From Pseudomonas sp. FP1742 (lineage in GTDB: Bacteria; Pseudomonadota; Gammaproteobacteria; Pseudomonadales; Pseudomonadaceae): a stretch of DNA of 64,000 nucleotides. Location of the stretch: positions 3,224,001 to 3,288,000 of the forward strand of contig NZ_CP117460.1 of assembly GCF_030687145.1 (NCBI RefSeq), written 5' to 3'. The position numbers were made by a program, and so were the translations under genes. This document shows, in pieces, positions 44,396 through 53,952 of this stretch (the first letter of the stretch is position 1; the number at the start of each line of letters is the position of its first letter). The notes under the pieces are model-generated. The model saw only the letters and a program-made list of their open reading frames with translations. It was not told the DNA's origin and did no database searches.

Positions 44396-44424
44396 TTTAC
44401 TCTTGACCAATTAACTACTACAAT
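44396..44424 (+). promoter_or_regulatory. possible sigma-70 promoter of the H-NS-like gene
   Basis: TTTACT, 17 bases, TACAAT, about 120 bases before the TTG start, in an AT-rich stretch suited to autoregulation by an MvaT-type protein. Confidence 0.4.
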
Positions 44425-44542
44425 TTTTCATACCTGTGCAAAATCGGCAGGTGAGTCATTATCACCGAGTCGCTTCAAGGCTCTTGGCTTATAGCTTTGT
44501 TTGCGGTTGGTATCAGCCAAACACACTATTGGAGTAAAGATA

Positions 44543-44905
44543 TTGTCCAGACTCGCTGAATTCCGTGCAGCTGAAAAGGCCCTTCAAGAACAGCTCAAGC
44601 AGTTGGAATCTTTGAAGAACGATGCCGGGCTCAAAAAAGAAATCGAATTCGAAGAAAAGCTCCAGGGGCTGATGAAAACCTACGGCAAGAGCTTGCGCGA
44701 CATCAAAGCCATCCTCGACCCGCACCCGGCAAAATCCGGCCTGCAGGCAACAGCACCTAAAACCCGCCGCGCTCGGGTGGTCAAGGTTTATCAGAACCCG
44801 CACACCGGTGAGCTGATTGAAACCAAGGGCGGCAACCACCGTGGCCTGAAAGCCTGGAAGGAACAATACGGTGCCGCTACCGTTGATTCCTGGCTGCGTG
44901 GCTAA
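44543..44905 (+). CDS. MvaT/MvaU-family H-NS-like xenogeneic silencer
   Basis: 120 residues starting at TTG 44543, chosen because GGAG lies eight bases upstream and the product then begins MSRLAEFRAAEKALQEQ as in the family; the longer frame adds 14 unrelated residues. N-terminal coiled-coil oligomerisation domain (about 1-60), linker with KTRRARVVK, and C-terminal AT-minor-groove binding loop NPHTGELIETKGGNHRGLKAWK. Binds AT-rich DNA and represses transferred genes. Which paralogue (MvaT, MvaU or another) is not resolved. Strong terminator follows. Confidence 0.9.
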   Translation: MSRLAEFRAAEKALQEQLKQLESLKNDAGLKKEIEFEEKLQGLMKTYGKSLRDIKAILDPHPAKSGLQATAPKTRRARVVKVYQNPHTGELIETKGGNHRGLKAWKEQYGAATVDSWLRG

Positions 44906-44920
44906 GCACTCGCGGCAATA

Positions 44921-44948
44921 AAAAAGCCCTGCCAATGCAGGGCTTTTT
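44921..44948 (+). terminator. intrinsic terminator of the H-NS-like gene
   Basis: AAAAAGCCCTGC CAAT GCAGGGCTTTTT, perfect 12-base arms, 16 bases after the stop codon. Confidence 0.95.
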
Positions 44949-45059
44949 CATGTGTGGCGCCTAAATGCGACGATCAATTCCAATCAACTTTGTGCTTAAT
45001 CCCTTTGGCTATCTAAAAAAGCTCAGTGCGCTGAAATCGGCTGATTCGTAAACCTTGAA

Positions 45060-45596
45060 CTAAAGTTTCAAGCTGTTTCGAGCGACCTCGATGTCCTCCT
45101 GACTTGCCTTATAAACCTCAGCCTGCCCCGCATAGGAAAGAACATAGGCCTTATCGGCGTCCACCGCGGCGACCAATGTTTGAGACAGAACATGTCGACC
45201 GTTCTGCGTAATCGTACAAGTAGTTTCCAGCGCCGATAGCCGGCTCAAGGTAGTCGCGTGAATTTTGGTGCAAACGCTCTGATACCCGCCCTGGAAAAAG
45301 TCCTTCTGCACGGACTTGCGCATTTCCAGCAACACACCCTCCAGGTTCACCTGATGACCGCTTTCCACTTGAGTCATGGTCAGCTCCATTACCATCACCG
45401 GTGTGCCGTTCTGGTCGTTCTTTACTGCGCGTTGCCGGGAAACCTGGGGCTTGGCCTCGTCTTGCGGGACGGTTTCGACTACCCATCCGTTTGGCCAAGT
45501 CACGACCGGAGCCTCTGCATGAGCACTGGTAACACCTGTAAGCAGATACATCAGGACGAACATCAATTGACAGGATCGGATCATTGCAATGAACAC
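45060..45596 (-). CDS. exported DUF4946-type protein
   Basis: 178 residues (or 174 from the Met at residue 5). Signal peptide about 8-28 with cleavage after SAHA. Mature part starts EAPVVTWPNGWVVE, a typical opening of this Pseudomonas family, and contains a Cys pair (SVCTKIH..ETTCTI) likely to form a disulfide. Periplasmic; function unknown. Confidence 0.72.
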   Translation of the reverse strand: MFIAMIRSCQLMFVLMYLLTGVTSAHAEAPVVTWPNGWVVETVPQDEAKPQVSRQRAVKNDQNGTPVMVMELTMTQVESGHQVNLEGVLLEMRKSVQKDFFQGGYQSVCTKIHATTLSRLSALETTCTITQNGRHVLSQTLVAAVDADKAYVLSYAGQAEVYKASQEDIEVARNSLKL

Positions 45597-45699
45597 TCAC
45601 GGATTGAGACGCAAAGTCTGAGCCTCACCCGACGGCCAGGCAAGCCTGTGGTTTTGGTTTGGTGATGTCGGAGCCCTTGCGTATCATTGTGATCATCAG

Positions 45700-45757
45700 G
45701 GGGGCGTTCTCAATCAGTTTCCCCGCCGCACCGGGGAAACTGATTGAGAACGCCCCC
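45700..45757. repeat. perfect 26-bp hairpin before gloA
   Basis: Arms 45700-45725 and 45732-45757, exact complements, beginning GGGGGCGTTCTCAATCAGTT, with a 6-base loop. It ends 27 bases before the gloA ATG. No T-run follows. Too long and exact for a chance feature. It could be the terminator of upstream plus-strand reading, a leader hairpin, or a miniature mobile element. Confidence 0.85.
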
Positions 45758-45784
45758 TAGCCCCACATATTTTCCGGAGGGCCC

Positions 45785-46306
45785 ATGAGCCTGCAAGAAC
45801 TCAATACATTTCCCGGTGTGACCGCCCAACCCGACACCGCCACCCAAAAGTTCGTCTTCAACCACACCATGCTGCGGGTCAAGGACATCACCAAATCCCT
45901 GGATTTCTACACCCGTGTGCTGGGTTTCTCGCTGGTGGAAAAGCGCGATTTTCCGGAAGCCGAGTTCAGCCTGTATTTCCTGGCGCTGGTCGACAAAACC
46001 CGGATCCCGGCCGATGCCGCGGCACGCACCGAGTGGATGAAATCGATCCCCGGCATTCTCGAACTGACCCACAACCATGGCACCGAGAACGATGCGGAAT
46101 TCGCCTACCACAACGGCAACACCGATCCGCGCGGCTTCGGCCATATCTGCATTTCGGTGCCGGATGTCCGCGCCGCGTGCGAACGTTTTGAAGCGCTGGG
46201 CTGCGATTTCCAGAAACGCCTGAACGACGGCCGCATGAAAAGCCTGGCCTTCATCAAGGACCCGGATGGTTACTGGGTCGAGATCATTCAGCCGGCACCG
46301 CTGTAA
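45785..46306 (+). CDS. gloA: lactoylglutathione lyase (glyoxalase I)
   Basis: 173 residues, the long glyoxalase I form. Isomerises the methylglyoxal-glutathione hemithioacetal to S-lactoylglutathione. Metal ligands on the VOC fold: His in [10 protein letters not shown] (about residue 28), Glu in ILELTHNHG (about 97), His in GFGHICISV (about 122), Glu in YWVEIIQP (about 168). TCCGGAGGGCCC upstream gives a good RBS. Confidence 0.95.
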   Translation: MSLQELNTFPGVTAQPDTATQKFVFNHTMLRVKDITKSLDFYTRVLGFSLVEKRDFPEAEFSLYFLALVDKTRIPADAAARTEWMKSIPGILELTHNHGTENDAEFAYHNGNTDPRGFGHICISVPDVRAACERFEALGCDFQKRLNDGRMKSLAFIKDPDGYWVEIIQPAPL

Positions 46307-46323
46307 AACTCACCACAAATCTA

Positions 46324-46415
46324 GTGTGGGAGCGGGCTTGCTCGCGAAAGCAGTGTGTCATTCACCAGTGATGTTGGCTGACAGGCCGCCTTCGCGAGCA
46401 AGCCCGCTCCCACAT
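46324..46415. repeat. REP doublet (REPIN)
   Basis: GTGTGGGAGCGGGCTTGCTC and inverted copy, spacer similar to those at 28819 and 61028. Confidence 0.92.
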
Positions 46416-46433
46416 TCGGGATGTGCAATACAT

Positions 46434-46463
46434 AAAAACCCCATGATCACTCATGGGGTTTTG
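46434..46463. terminator. bidirectional terminator between gloA and ahpF
   Basis: ACCCCATGA/TCATGGGGT with a 4-base loop, A5 to the left and TTTTGTGTTTT to the right. Confidence 0.85.
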
Positions 46464-46481
46464 TGTTTTCAGCTTCGGCGT

Positions 46482-48044
46482 TTATGCCGGCGCCGAGGTG
46501 CGGATCAAGTGATCGAATGCGCTCAGGGAAGCCTTGGCGCCCTCGCCCACTGCAATCACGATCTGCTTGTACGGCACGGTGGTCACGTCACCGGCCGCGA
46601 ACACGCCGGGGATCGACGTCTCACCACGGGCATCGACAATGATCTCGCCGCGCGGCGACAGCTCGATGGTGCCTTTGAGCCAATCGGTATTAGGCAGCAG
46701 ACCGATCTGCACGAAGATCCCTTCCAGCTCGACAGTACGCAGCTCGTCCGACTGACGATCCTTGTAGCGCAGGCCGTTGACCTTCTGGCCGTCGCCGGTC
46801 ACTTCAGTGGTTTGCGCACTGGTGATCACGGTGACGTTCGGCAAGCTGTGCAACTTGCGCTGCAGTACCGCATCGGCGCGCAATTGCACGTCGAACTCCA
46901 GCAGGGTTACGTGGGACACGATCCCTGCCAGGTCGATGGCTGCTTCGACGCCGGAGTTGCCGCCACCGATCACCGCGACACGTTTGCCCTTGAACAGCGG
47001 ACCGTCACAGTGCGGGCAGTACGCCACACCCTTGTTGCGGTATTGCTGCTCACCCGGAACGTTCATTTCACGCCAGCGCGCGCCGGTGGCGAGGATCACG
47101 GTCTTGGCTTTCAAGGACGCGCCGCTGGCGAAATGGATTTCGTGCAGCTCACCGTTTTTGCCCGGCACCAGCTTGTCGGCGCGTTGCAGGTTCATGATGT
47201 CCACGTCGTATTGCTTGACGTGTTCTTCCAGCGCCACGGCCAGTTTCGGCCCTTCGGTTTCCTGTACGGAGATGAAGTTCTCGATGGCCATGGTGTCGAG
47301 CACCTGCCCGCCAAAACGTTCCGCCGCCACACCGGTGCGAATGCCTTTACGAGCCGCGTAGATCGCCGCCGAAGCACCGGCCGGGCCACCGCCGACGACC
47401 AGCACGTCGAAGGCTGGTTTGGCGCTGATTTTCTCGGCCTGACGCTCGATGCCGCTGGTGTCGATCTTGGCGAGGATTTCTTCCAGACCCATGCGGCCCT
47501 GGCCGAAGATCTCGCCATTGAGGTAAATGCTGGGCACGGCCATGATCTTGCGCTCATCGACTTCGGCCTGGAACAACGCGCCGTCGATAGCGACATGGCG
47601 GATGTTCGGGTTCAGCACGGCCATCAGGTTCAGCGCCTGAACCACATCCGGGCAGTTCTGGCAGGACAGCGAGAAGTAAGTCTCGAAGTTGAACTCGCCT
47701 TTGAGCGAGCGGATCTGTTCGATAACGTCGGCACTGGCTTTCGATGGGTGGCCGCCGACTTGCAGCAAGGCCAGCACCAGGGATGTGAATTCGTGGCCCA
47801 TCGGGATGCCGGCGAAACGCAGGCTGATATCGGCTCCCGGGCGATTGATCGAGAACGATGGTTTACGCGCATCGTCACCGTTGTCGAGCAAAGTAATCTG
47901 GGTGGAAAGACTGGCAACGTCTTTGAGTAATACGAGCATTTCCTGGGATTTCGCACCGTCGTCGAGGGAGGCAACGATCTCGATCGGCTGGGTGACCCGT
48001 TCCAGGTACGATTTCAACTGGGCTTTAAGATTGGCGTCCAACAT
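46482..48044 (-). CDS. ahpF: alkyl hydroperoxide reductase subunit F
   Basis: 520 residues from ATG 48044 (matching the 521-residue E. coli enzyme; the frame opens five codons earlier). NADH-dependent disulfide reductase that recycles AhpC. N-terminal tandem thioredoxin-fold domain with Cys128-x2-Cys131 (SCQNCPDV), FAD motif [16 protein letters not shown], catalytic CPHC near 344-347, NADH motif [13 protein letters not shown]-terminal FAD motif [11 protein letters not shown]. Follows ahpC after an internal terminator. Confidence 0.96.
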   Translation of the reverse strand: MLDANLKAQLKSYLERVTQPIEIVASLDDGAKSQEMLVLLKDVASLSTQITLLDNGDDARKPSFSINRPGADISLRFAGIPMGHEFTSLVLALLQVGGHPSKASADVIEQIRSLKGEFNFETYFSLSCQNCPDVVQALNLMAVLNPNIRHVAIDGALFQAEVDERKIMAVPSIYLNGEIFGQGRMGLEEILAKIDTSGIERQAEKISAKPAFDVLVVGGGPAGASAAIYAARKGIRTGVAAERFGGQVLDTMAIENFISVQETEGPKLAVALEEHVKQYDVDIMNLQRADKLVPGKNGELHEIHFASGASLKAKTVILATGARWREMNVPGEQQYRNKGVAYCPHCDGPLFKGKRVAVIGGGNSGVEAAIDLAGIVSHVTLLEFDVQLRADAVLQRKLHSLPNVTVITSAQTTEVTGDGQKVNGLRYKDRQSDELRTVELEGIFVQIGLLPNTDWLKGTIELSPRGEIIVDARGETSIPGVFAAGDVTTVPYKQIVIAVGEGAKASLSAFDHLIRTSAPA

Positions 48045-48088
48045 ACGGGCGATTTCCATGTATTTGATAAAAAGAAGTCGAAAAAAAA

Positions 48089-48113
48089 CGCCCGAGCGAA
48101 TCTCGCCCGGGCG
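48089..48113 (-). terminator. attenuating terminator between ahpC and ahpF
   Basis: ACGCCCGAGCGA and TCGCCCGGGCGT, one mismatch, loop ATC; the A8 run at 48081-48088 is the T-run on the minus strand. It should reduce ahpF relative to ahpC. Confidence 0.85.
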
Positions 48114-48180
48114 TTTTTATAGGGCGGTGCAGCTTACTTAGGAGGTGCGGAGTTCCGCCCTGATGAAGCGCGTCACAGAG

Positions 48181-48744
48181 TTAGATCTTGCCGACCAGGT
48201 CCAGGGACGGAGCCAGAGTGGCCTCGCCTTCTTTCCACTTGGCTGGGCAAACTTCGCCCGGGTGAGCAGCGACGTATTGAGCGGCCTTGATTTTGCGCAG
48301 CAGCTCGGAAGCGTCACGGCCTACACCGCCATCGTTGAGTTCAACGATTTTGATCTGGCCTTCAGGGTTGATCACGAAAGTGCCACGGTCAGCCAGGCCA
48401 GCTTCTTCGATCAGCACGTCGAAGTTGCGGGAGATGACATGAGTCGGGTCGCCGATCATGGTGTACTGGATTTTGCCGATGGCTGGCGAAGTGTTGTGCC
48501 AGGCAGCGTGGGCAAAATGGGTATCAGTGGAAACGCTGTAGATCTCGACGCCCAGTTTCTGGAACTCGGCGTAGTTGTCAGCCAGGTCTTCCAGTTCAGT
48601 CGGGCAAACGAAAGTGAAGTCGGCCGGGTAGAAGAAAACGACAGACCACTTGCCTTTCAGGTCAGCGTCCGACACGTGTACGAAGTCGCCATTTTTGTAG
48701 GCGGTAGCTTTGAACGGTTTAACTTGGCTGTTGATGATAGGCAT
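48181..48744 (-). CDS. ahpC: alkyl hydroperoxide reductase peroxiredoxin subunit
   Basis: 187 residues from ATG 48744 (GGAGAGTCAACG upstream). Typical two-Cys peroxiredoxin: peroxidatic Cys47 in [16 protein letters not shown] and resolving Cys near 166 in [10 protein letters not shown]. Reduces organic peroxides and H2O2; AhpF is the reductant. Probably OxyR-controlled. Confidence 0.97.
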   Translation of the reverse strand: MPIINSQVKPFKATAYKNGDFVHVSDADLKGKWSVVFFYPADFTFVCPTELEDLADNYAEFQKLGVEIYSVSTDTHFAHAAWHNTSPAIGKIQYTMIGDPTHVISRNFDVLIEEAGLADRGTFVINPEGQIKIVELNDGGVGRDASELLRKIKAAQYVAAHPGEVCPAKWKEGEATLAPSLDLVGKI

Positions 48745-48835
48745 CGTTGACTCTCCGTCAGGGGTTAAGAAGTTGATGAAGTGAATCCTACCCACCCGAT
48801 CGACGGTTGGCTCATTGGCAAACCTGATGCTACTG

Positions 48836-48850
48836 ATTGGTTTTCGCTAT
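48836..48850 (-). promoter_or_regulatory. possible OxyR half-site upstream of ahpC
   Basis: ATTG-N7-CTAT about 95 bases before the ahpC start resembles an OxyR ATAG-N7-CTAT element; the second element is weak. Confidence 0.3.
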
Positions 48851-48882
48851 TAGCTGAACGTATTAATAGAAGAAAACGTGAT

Positions 48883-49821
48883 CTATGGCGCCAACGGCTT
48901 TTCAGCGATTCGGGTCATCCCGAGAAACGGGCTGGCTTCAACATAGCGCATGGCGGACTTCATATCCTTCCAGCCCACGTAATTCATCAACGACTTCAAA
49001 TCCCAACCGCTCTGATGAGCCCAAGTGGCAAAGCCACGACGCAAGGAGTGACTGGTGTAGTGCTCGGCCGCAATGCCGGCGCGCTCCAGTGCCTGGCGCA
49101 ACAACGGAATCACGCTGTTGGCGTGCAAGCCCTCCTCGCTCAAATGGCCCCAGCGGTCGATACCCCGAAACACCGGGCCGCGGACCAACGCCGCTTCAGT
49201 GATCCATTCGATATAGGCCTGCACCGGACACAGGCGCTGCAAGGCCGGTGTCTGGTAAGTCTGGCCGAGGTTCTCGCGGTCGCCCTTGCTGCGTGGCAGG
49301 TAGAGGGTGATACCTGAGCCCGCATGGGCCTGCACATGTTCAATCTGCACGCGGCACAACTCATCGCTGCGGAATCCACGCCAGAAGCCCAGCAAGATCA
49401 GTGCGGCATCTCGCCGGGCCCTCAGCAATCCGGGGCGATCGCCTTGCGCCCTGGCGGTTTGCGCTTCCTGCTCCAGCCAGGCGATCACTTGCTCCAGATG
49501 TTGAAGCTGCAAGGGTTCAGCCTGTTTTTCCTGAGCCGGGTGCAGCGCGCGAATGCCTTTGAACACTTTGCGCACCACAGGCGCCTTGGTGGGATCGGCA
49601 AAACCCTGGCTGTTGTGCCACTGCGCCAACGCGGACAGGCGCAACTTCAAGGTATTGATCGACAGCACGCCCGCGTGAGCCACGAGGTAACGCGCCACAC
49701 TATCGCCAGTCGCCGGCAGGAACCCGCCCCAGCTGACTTCGAAGTGCTCGATGGCCGCGCGATAGCTGCGACGGGTGTTGTCGCGGGTGGCGGCTTGCAG
49801 GTAGCGATCCAGATCGGTCAT
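48883..49821 (-). CDS. tyrosine recombinase/site-specific integrase
   Basis: 312 residues from ATG 49821 (the frame opens at 49911; RBS weak). SAM-like N-terminal core-binding domain (about 1-95), then catalytic domain with Arg in FWRGFRSDELCRV (about 145), HSLRRGFATW (His-x2-Arg, about 262-265) and Tyr in MNYVGWKDMKSAMRYVE (about 291). Compact, resembling XerD-like chromosomal integrases of Pseudomonas. Divergent from a KfrA-like gene across 177 bases. No phage or att sites are evident, so it may be domesticated. Confidence 0.88.
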   Translation of the reverse strand: MTDLDRYLQAATRDNTRRSYRAAIEHFEVSWGGFLPATGDSVARYLVAHAGVLSINTLKLRLSALAQWHNSQGFADPTKAPVVRKVFKGIRALHPAQEKQAEPLQLQHLEQVIAWLEQEAQTARAQGDRPGLLRARRDAALILLGFWRGFRSDELCRVQIEHVQAHAGSGITLYLPRSKGDRENLGQTYQTPALQRLCPVQAYIEWITEAALVRGPVFRGIDRWGHLSEEGLHANSVIPLLRQALERAGIAAEHYTSHSLRRGFATWAHQSGWDLKSLMNYVGWKDMKSAMRYVEASPFLGMTRIAEKPLAP

Positions 49822-49942
49822 GGGCTCGTGCTCGAAAACGTACTGCCTAGTTATATGAAAACCCGGTTTATCAGTGATCACACGGGGTAATACCAGTATA
49901 TCCCGCATCAACTATCACAAGTTTTTAACTTTATTCGTGGCA

Positions 49943-49975
49943 TGGTACATTGTGTATATTAGTGGTATGTACCAC
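49943..49975. promoter_or_regulatory. operator-like dyads upstream of the KfrA-like gene
   Basis: TGGTACAT (49943) and ATGTACCA (49967) form an interrupted dyad; the second half is also the perfect palindrome GTGGTA-TG-TACCAC (49962-49975). Located 24-56 bases before the ATG at 49999, over an AT-rich promoter. KfrA proteins autoregulate through such repeats. Confidence 0.55.
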
Positions 49976-49998
49976 AGTATCAAATCGTAGGAGAAGAC

Positions 49999-51018
49999 AT
50001 GGCACGTGGCGGCGTAAACAAGGCACTGGTGCAAGCGGCACGCTCGGCAATCCTTGCCCGCGGCGAACACCCGAGCATCGACGCGGTACGGATCGAAATG
50101 GGCAATACCGGCTCGAAAACCACGATCCATCGCTATCTGAAAGAGCTCGATGACGGTGCAGAGCCCGCGCAAACACCTTCCGAGCCGATCGATGATGAGC
50201 TGACAGCGCTGGTAGCGCGGCTGGCGCAACGCCTGAAAGAGCAGGCGCAAGAGCCCATCGACCAGGCGCGCGCGCAGTTCGAGCAACAACGAAAAGAACT
50301 GGAAACCCAGCTGCACGAGGCCCGCGAGGCCAATACCGAATTGCAGCAGCAATACGAAATTCAAAGCCTGGCACTGACCCAGGAATCGGCGGAACTGCAC
50401 GACACCCGTTCCATGCTGCAAACCGAGCAAACCCGCAACGCCGGGCTGAACCAGGCGCTGGCGGATTTCGAATTGCGCTTGCAGGACAAGGACGAGCAGA
50501 TCCGCTCACTGGAAGAAAAACACCTGCACGCCCGCGAAGCACTGGAGCACTATCGCAACGCCGTCAAAGACCAGCGCGAACAGGAACAGCGGCGCCACGA
50601 AGGCCAGGTGCAGCAGATTCAGATGGAGTTGCGTCAAGCCCAGCAAAGCGCACTGGTGCGCCAGGATGAAATCACCCAACTGCATCGCGATAACGAACGC
50701 CTGCTGACCGAAAACCGTGGCACGCTGCGGGAGTTGAGTTTGTTGCAGGAGCAACTCAAACACACCAACAGCCGACAGGATCAGCTGCTCGAACAGGTCA
50801 ACCGCATCGACAGCGAGCGCACCCTCCTCCAGGAACGCTTGCGCATTGCCTTGCTGGAAAGCCAGTCACTCAAGCAGAACATCGACGAGCAGTCGCACAT
50901 CAACAAAGCGCTGGAAGTTGAACTGATCAAGTTGCAGGCAAGCCTGGATGAAAGCGCGCGCCTGGCCGCTGTCGTTGCGACAGCGCCAGACGCATCAGCG
51001 CCACGGAAGGACGATTAA
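49999..51018 (+). CDS. KfrA-like DNA-binding coiled-coil protein
   Basis: 339 residues. N-terminal KfrA_N helix-turn-helix (about 1-50: [22 protein letters not shown] then [13 protein letters not shown]), then an almost unbroken coiled coil of about 270 residues (heptads rich in Gln, Glu, Arg, Leu). Plasmid KfrA proteins autorepress and form filaments aiding segregation; chromosomal Pseudomonas copies sit beside an integrase, as here. RBS AGGAGAAGAC. Its 3' end overlaps gor by four bases, tail to tail. Confidence 0.87.
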   Translation: MARGGVNKALVQAARSAILARGEHPSIDAVRIEMGNTGSKTTIHRYLKELDDGAEPAQTPSEPIDDELTALVARLAQRLKEQAQEPIDQARAQFEQQRKELETQLHEAREANTELQQQYEIQSLALTQESAELHDTRSMLQTEQTRNAGLNQALADFELRLQDKDEQIRSLEEKHLHAREALEHYRNAVKDQREQEQRRHEGQVQQIQMELRQAQQSALVRQDEITQLHRDNERLLTENRGTLRELSLLQEQLKHTNSRQDQLLEQVNRIDSERTLLQERLRIALLESQSLKQNIDEQSHINKALEVELIKLQASLDESARLAAVVATAPDASAPRKDD

Positions 51019-52373
51019 CCCGCGACCGGCGTACGCATGGTGACGAATTCCTCGGCGGCCGTCGGATGCACGCCGATGGTTTCGTCGAAATCGCGTTTGG
51101 TCGCGCCCGCTTTCAGGGCAATCGCCAACCCTTGCACGATCTCGCCGGCGTCCGGGCCGACCATGTGGCAGCCCATGACCTTGTCGGTCTTGGCGTCGAC
51201 CACCAGTTTCATCAAGGTGCGCTCCTGGCATTCGGTCAGGGTCAGTTTCATCGGCCGGAAACGGCTTTCGAAGATCACCACATCGTGCCCGGCCTCGCGC
51301 GCCTCCTCTTCAGTCAGGCCGACAGTGCCGATGTTCGGCAAGCTGAACACGGCGGTCGGGATCATCTTGTAATCCACCGGACGATATTGCTCGGGCTTGA
51401 ACAAGCGCCGCGCCACGGCCATGCCTTCAGCCAGAGCGACCGGCGTCAGTTGCACTCGACCGATCACATCGCCCAGCGCCAGGATCGACGGCTCTGCGGT
51501 TTGATACTGCTCATCCACCTCGACAAAACCTTTCTTGTCGAGTTTGACGCCGGTGTTCTCCAGCCCCAGGTTGTCGAGCATCGGACGCCGACCGGTGGCA
51601 TAGAACACGCAGTCCGCTTCCAGCTGACGACCATCCTTGAGCGTCGCCTTCAGGCTGCCATCGGCCTGTTTGTCGATACGCTCGATGTCGGCATTGAATT
51701 GCAGGTCCATGCCGCGCTTGGTCAGCTCTTCCTGCAGATGTTTGCGTACCGCACCGTCGAAGCCGCGCAGGAACAGATCACCGCGATACAGCAGCGTGGT
51801 CTCGGCTCCCAGCCCGTGGAAAATCCCGGCGAACTCCACCGCAATGTAACCCCCACCGACCACCAGAACACGCTTAGGCAGCTCTTTAAGGAAGAACGCC
51901 TGGTTGGAGCTGATGGCATGCTCGTGCCCCGGAATCTGCGGAATCTGCGGCCAGCCACCGGTGGCAATCAGGATGTTTTTGGCGGTGTAACGCTCGCCAT
52001 TGATCTCGACCTGATGCGGATCGACGATCTTCGCGTGGCCTTCATGCAAGGTCACGCCACTGTTGACCAGCAGATTGCGATAGATGCCGTTCAGGCGATT
52101 GATCTCGCGATCCTTGTTGGCGATCAGCGTCGCCCAGTCGAATGTCGCTTCACCCGGGGTCCAGCCGAAACCTTGGGATTGCTCGAAGTCTTCGGCGAAA
52201 TGTGCGCCATACACCAGCAATTTTTTCGGCACGCAGCCGACGTTCACGCACGTGCCGCCCAGGTAGCGGCTCTCGGCCACGGCGACTTTCGCACCAAAAC
52301 CGGCCGCGAATCGCGCAGCCCGCACACCGCCGGAACCGGCGCCAATCACATATAGGTCAAAATCGTAGGCCAT
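51015..52373 (-). CDS. gor: glutathione-disulfide reductase
   Basis: 452 residues from ATG 52373 (GAGGAGATAGTA upstream). NADPH-dependent, FAD-containing homodimer. FAD motif [13 protein letters not shown], redox-active [14 protein letters not shown] (Cys42/Cys47), NADPH motif [16 protein letters not shown] motif [10 protein letters not shown], and C-terminal His-Pro-Thr in [11 protein letters not shown]. Confidence 0.95.
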   Translation of the reverse strand: MAYDFDLYVIGAGSGGVRAARFAAGFGAKVAVAESRYLGGTCVNVGCVPKKLLVYGAHFAEDFEQSQGFGWTPGEATFDWATLIANKDREINRLNGIYRNLLVNSGVTLHEGHAKIVDPHQVEINGERYTAKNILIATGGWPQIPQIPGHEHAISSNQAFFLKELPKRVLVVGGGYIAVEFAGIFHGLGAETTLLYRGDLFLRGFDGAVRKHLQEELTKRGMDLQFNADIERIDKQADGSLKATLKDGRQLEADCVFYATGRRPMLDNLGLENTGVKLDKKGFVEVDEQYQTAEPSILALGDVIGRVQLTPVALAEGMAVARRLFKPEQYRPVDYKMIPTAVFSLPNIGTVGLTEEEAREAGHDVVIFESRFRPMKLTLTECQERTLMKLVVDAKTDKVMGCHMVGPDAGEIVQGLAIALKAGATKRDFDETIGVHPTAAEEFVTMRTPVAG

Positions 52374-52455
52374 TACTATCTCCTCGGCAGGACACCAGCA
52401 TACCTGCGGGCGGCCTTTGGGCAAGCGTTGCAAACTATTTGGGGCCGGAAAATGA

Positions 52456-52479
52456 AAAAGCCACCCGAAGGTGGCTTTT
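52456..52479. terminator. intrinsic terminator of galU
   Basis: AAAAGCCACC CGAA GGTGGCTTTT, arms perfect; A-run and T-run on opposite sides, so it can act both ways. Confidence 0.9.
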
Positions 52480-52503
52480 CAGTACAAACAGGTCAGGCCG
52501 CTA

Positions 52504-53343
52504 TCAGTAAGCCTTGCCAGTCTTGTAGAAGTTCTCGAAGCAGAAGTTGGTCGCGTCGATGTAGCCTTCGGCGCCACCGCAGTCGAAACGCTTGCCTTTG
52601 AACTTGTAGGCCATGACGCAGCCGTTTTGGGCTTGCTTCATCAGGGCGTCGGTGATCTGGATTTCACCGCCCTTGCCTGGCTCGGTCTGTTCGATCAGGT
52701 CGAAAATGTCCGGGGTCAGGATGTAACGGCCGATGATCGCCAGGTTCGACGGTGCATCTTCAGGCTTTGGCTTTTCGACCATGCTGTGAACGCGATAGAT
52801 GTCGTCGCGAATCATCTCGCCGGAAATCACGCCGTACTTGTTGGTTTCCTGAGGATCGACTTCCTGGATGGCCACGATCGAGCAGCGGAACTGCTTGTAC
52901 AGCTTGACCATCTGGGTCAGTACGCCGTCGCCTTCGAGGTTGACGCACAAGTCGTCCGCCAGTACCACGGCGAAAGGTTCGTCGCCAATCAGTGGACGGC
53001 CGGTCAGGATTGCGTGGCCCAGGCCTTTCATTTCGGTCTGGCGAGTGTAGGAGAACGAGCACTCGTCGAGCAGCTTACGGATGCCGACCAGGTATTTCTC
53101 CTTGTCAGTGCCCTTGATCTGGTTTTCCAGCTCGTAGCTGATGTCGAAGTGGTCTTCCAGAGCGCGTTTGCCGCGACCGGTGACGATGGAGATTTCAGTC
53201 AACCCGGCGTCCAGGGCTTCTTCGACGCCGTACTGGATCAGTGGCTTGTTTACCACCGGCAGCATTTCTTTGGGCATGGCTTTAGTCGCTGGCAGGAAGC
53301 GAGTACCGTAACCGGCTGCTGGGAACAAGCATTTCTTGATCAT
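52504..53343 (-). CDS. galU: UTP-glucose-1-phosphate uridylyltransferase
   Basis: 279 residues. Makes UDP-glucose for LPS, exopolysaccharide and trehalose. Nucleotidyltransferase start FPAAGYGTRFLPATKAMPKEMLPV with the Arg/Lys of the active site, FAVVLADDLCV near 125 (metal Asp), EKPKPEDAPSNLAIIGRY near 190, GGEIQITDAL near 222. AAGGA precedes the ATG. Confidence 0.96.
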   Translation of the reverse strand: MIKKCLFPAAGYGTRFLPATKAMPKEMLPVVNKPLIQYGVEEALDAGLTEISIVTGRGKRALEDHFDISYELENQIKGTDKEKYLVGIRKLLDECSFSYTRQTEMKGLGHAILTGRPLIGDEPFAVVLADDLCVNLEGDGVLTQMVKLYKQFRCSIVAIQEVDPQETNKYGVISGEMIRDDIYRVHSMVEKPKPEDAPSNLAIIGRYILTPDIFDLIEQTEPGKGGEIQITDALMKQAQNGCVMAYKFKGKRFDCGGAEGYIDATNFCFENFYKTGKAY

Positions 53344-53623
53344 ATAAGTCCTTGAAAGGGCTGTGTGTACGAGTTTCGGCGCAGTCTAATCAGGCGGCGT
53401 GCACCTTACAATGCCCCGCACTGGCTAACCGATGCCAACATAGAGAAATATTCTGATGGATAGTTCCGCAGATAACCTGCACAACCTCTTATAGATAGCA
53501 GAGATCTACAGATCTGCATCACCATCAGTCGAAAGACAACCCGCCTACCCTACACCCATCGGCACCTGTTGAGGGCATTTGGCGCTATCATTGCCCACTT
53601 GAACCAGCCAACGAGGCAGATAG

Positions 53624-53812
53624 ATGTCGGCAGCAAAAAGCGTCAACGGGTACCTGATCAATCAGGTGAAAGACGGCCAGTGGTGGGTAGACAGTGTCGG
53701 CGGAGAGAATATTGCCGGGCCGTTCCCCACAGAAGCGTTGGCGATTGAAGTGGCATCGGTGTTGCAAGATCAACCCGCAGCGCCAAAGCGGCGTGGCAAG
53801 GACAAGCCTTGA
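53624..53812 (+). CDS. small conserved hypothetical protein
   Basis: 62 residues, GAGGCAG before the ATG, strong terminator after. A short beta-hairpin-like part (NGYLINQVKDGQWWVDSVGGENIAGPF) followed by an amphipathic helix and a basic tail (KRRGKDKP). Function unknown. Confidence 0.7.
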   Translation: MSAAKSVNGYLINQVKDGQWWVDSVGGENIAGPFPTEALAIEVASVLQDQPAAPKRRGKDKP

Positions 53813-53832
53813 ACTGAACCTGTCGCGACCGC

Positions 53833-53859
53833 AGCCCTGTCTTTGCGCAGGGCTTTTTT
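53833..53859 (+). terminator. intrinsic terminator
   Basis: AGCCCTG/CAGGGCT stem, 8-base loop, T6 after; 20 bases beyond the 62-residue gene. Confidence 0.9.
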
Positions 53860-53952
53860 GTGATTGCCTGCAATACAGTGGCCATTCGCTATAACCTTTC
53901 GATGCCGCCGCTGTCACAGCGTTTAGCCCCCATCACTGATGATGACCACGAC

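Noticed and set aside
46266..47930. 554-codon plus-strand frame opposite ahpF
   Set aside because: Antisense shadow that begins inside gloA and runs through a REP element.
51066..52355. 429-codon plus-strand frame opposite gor
   Set aside because: Antisense shadow; gor has all redox and cofactor motifs.
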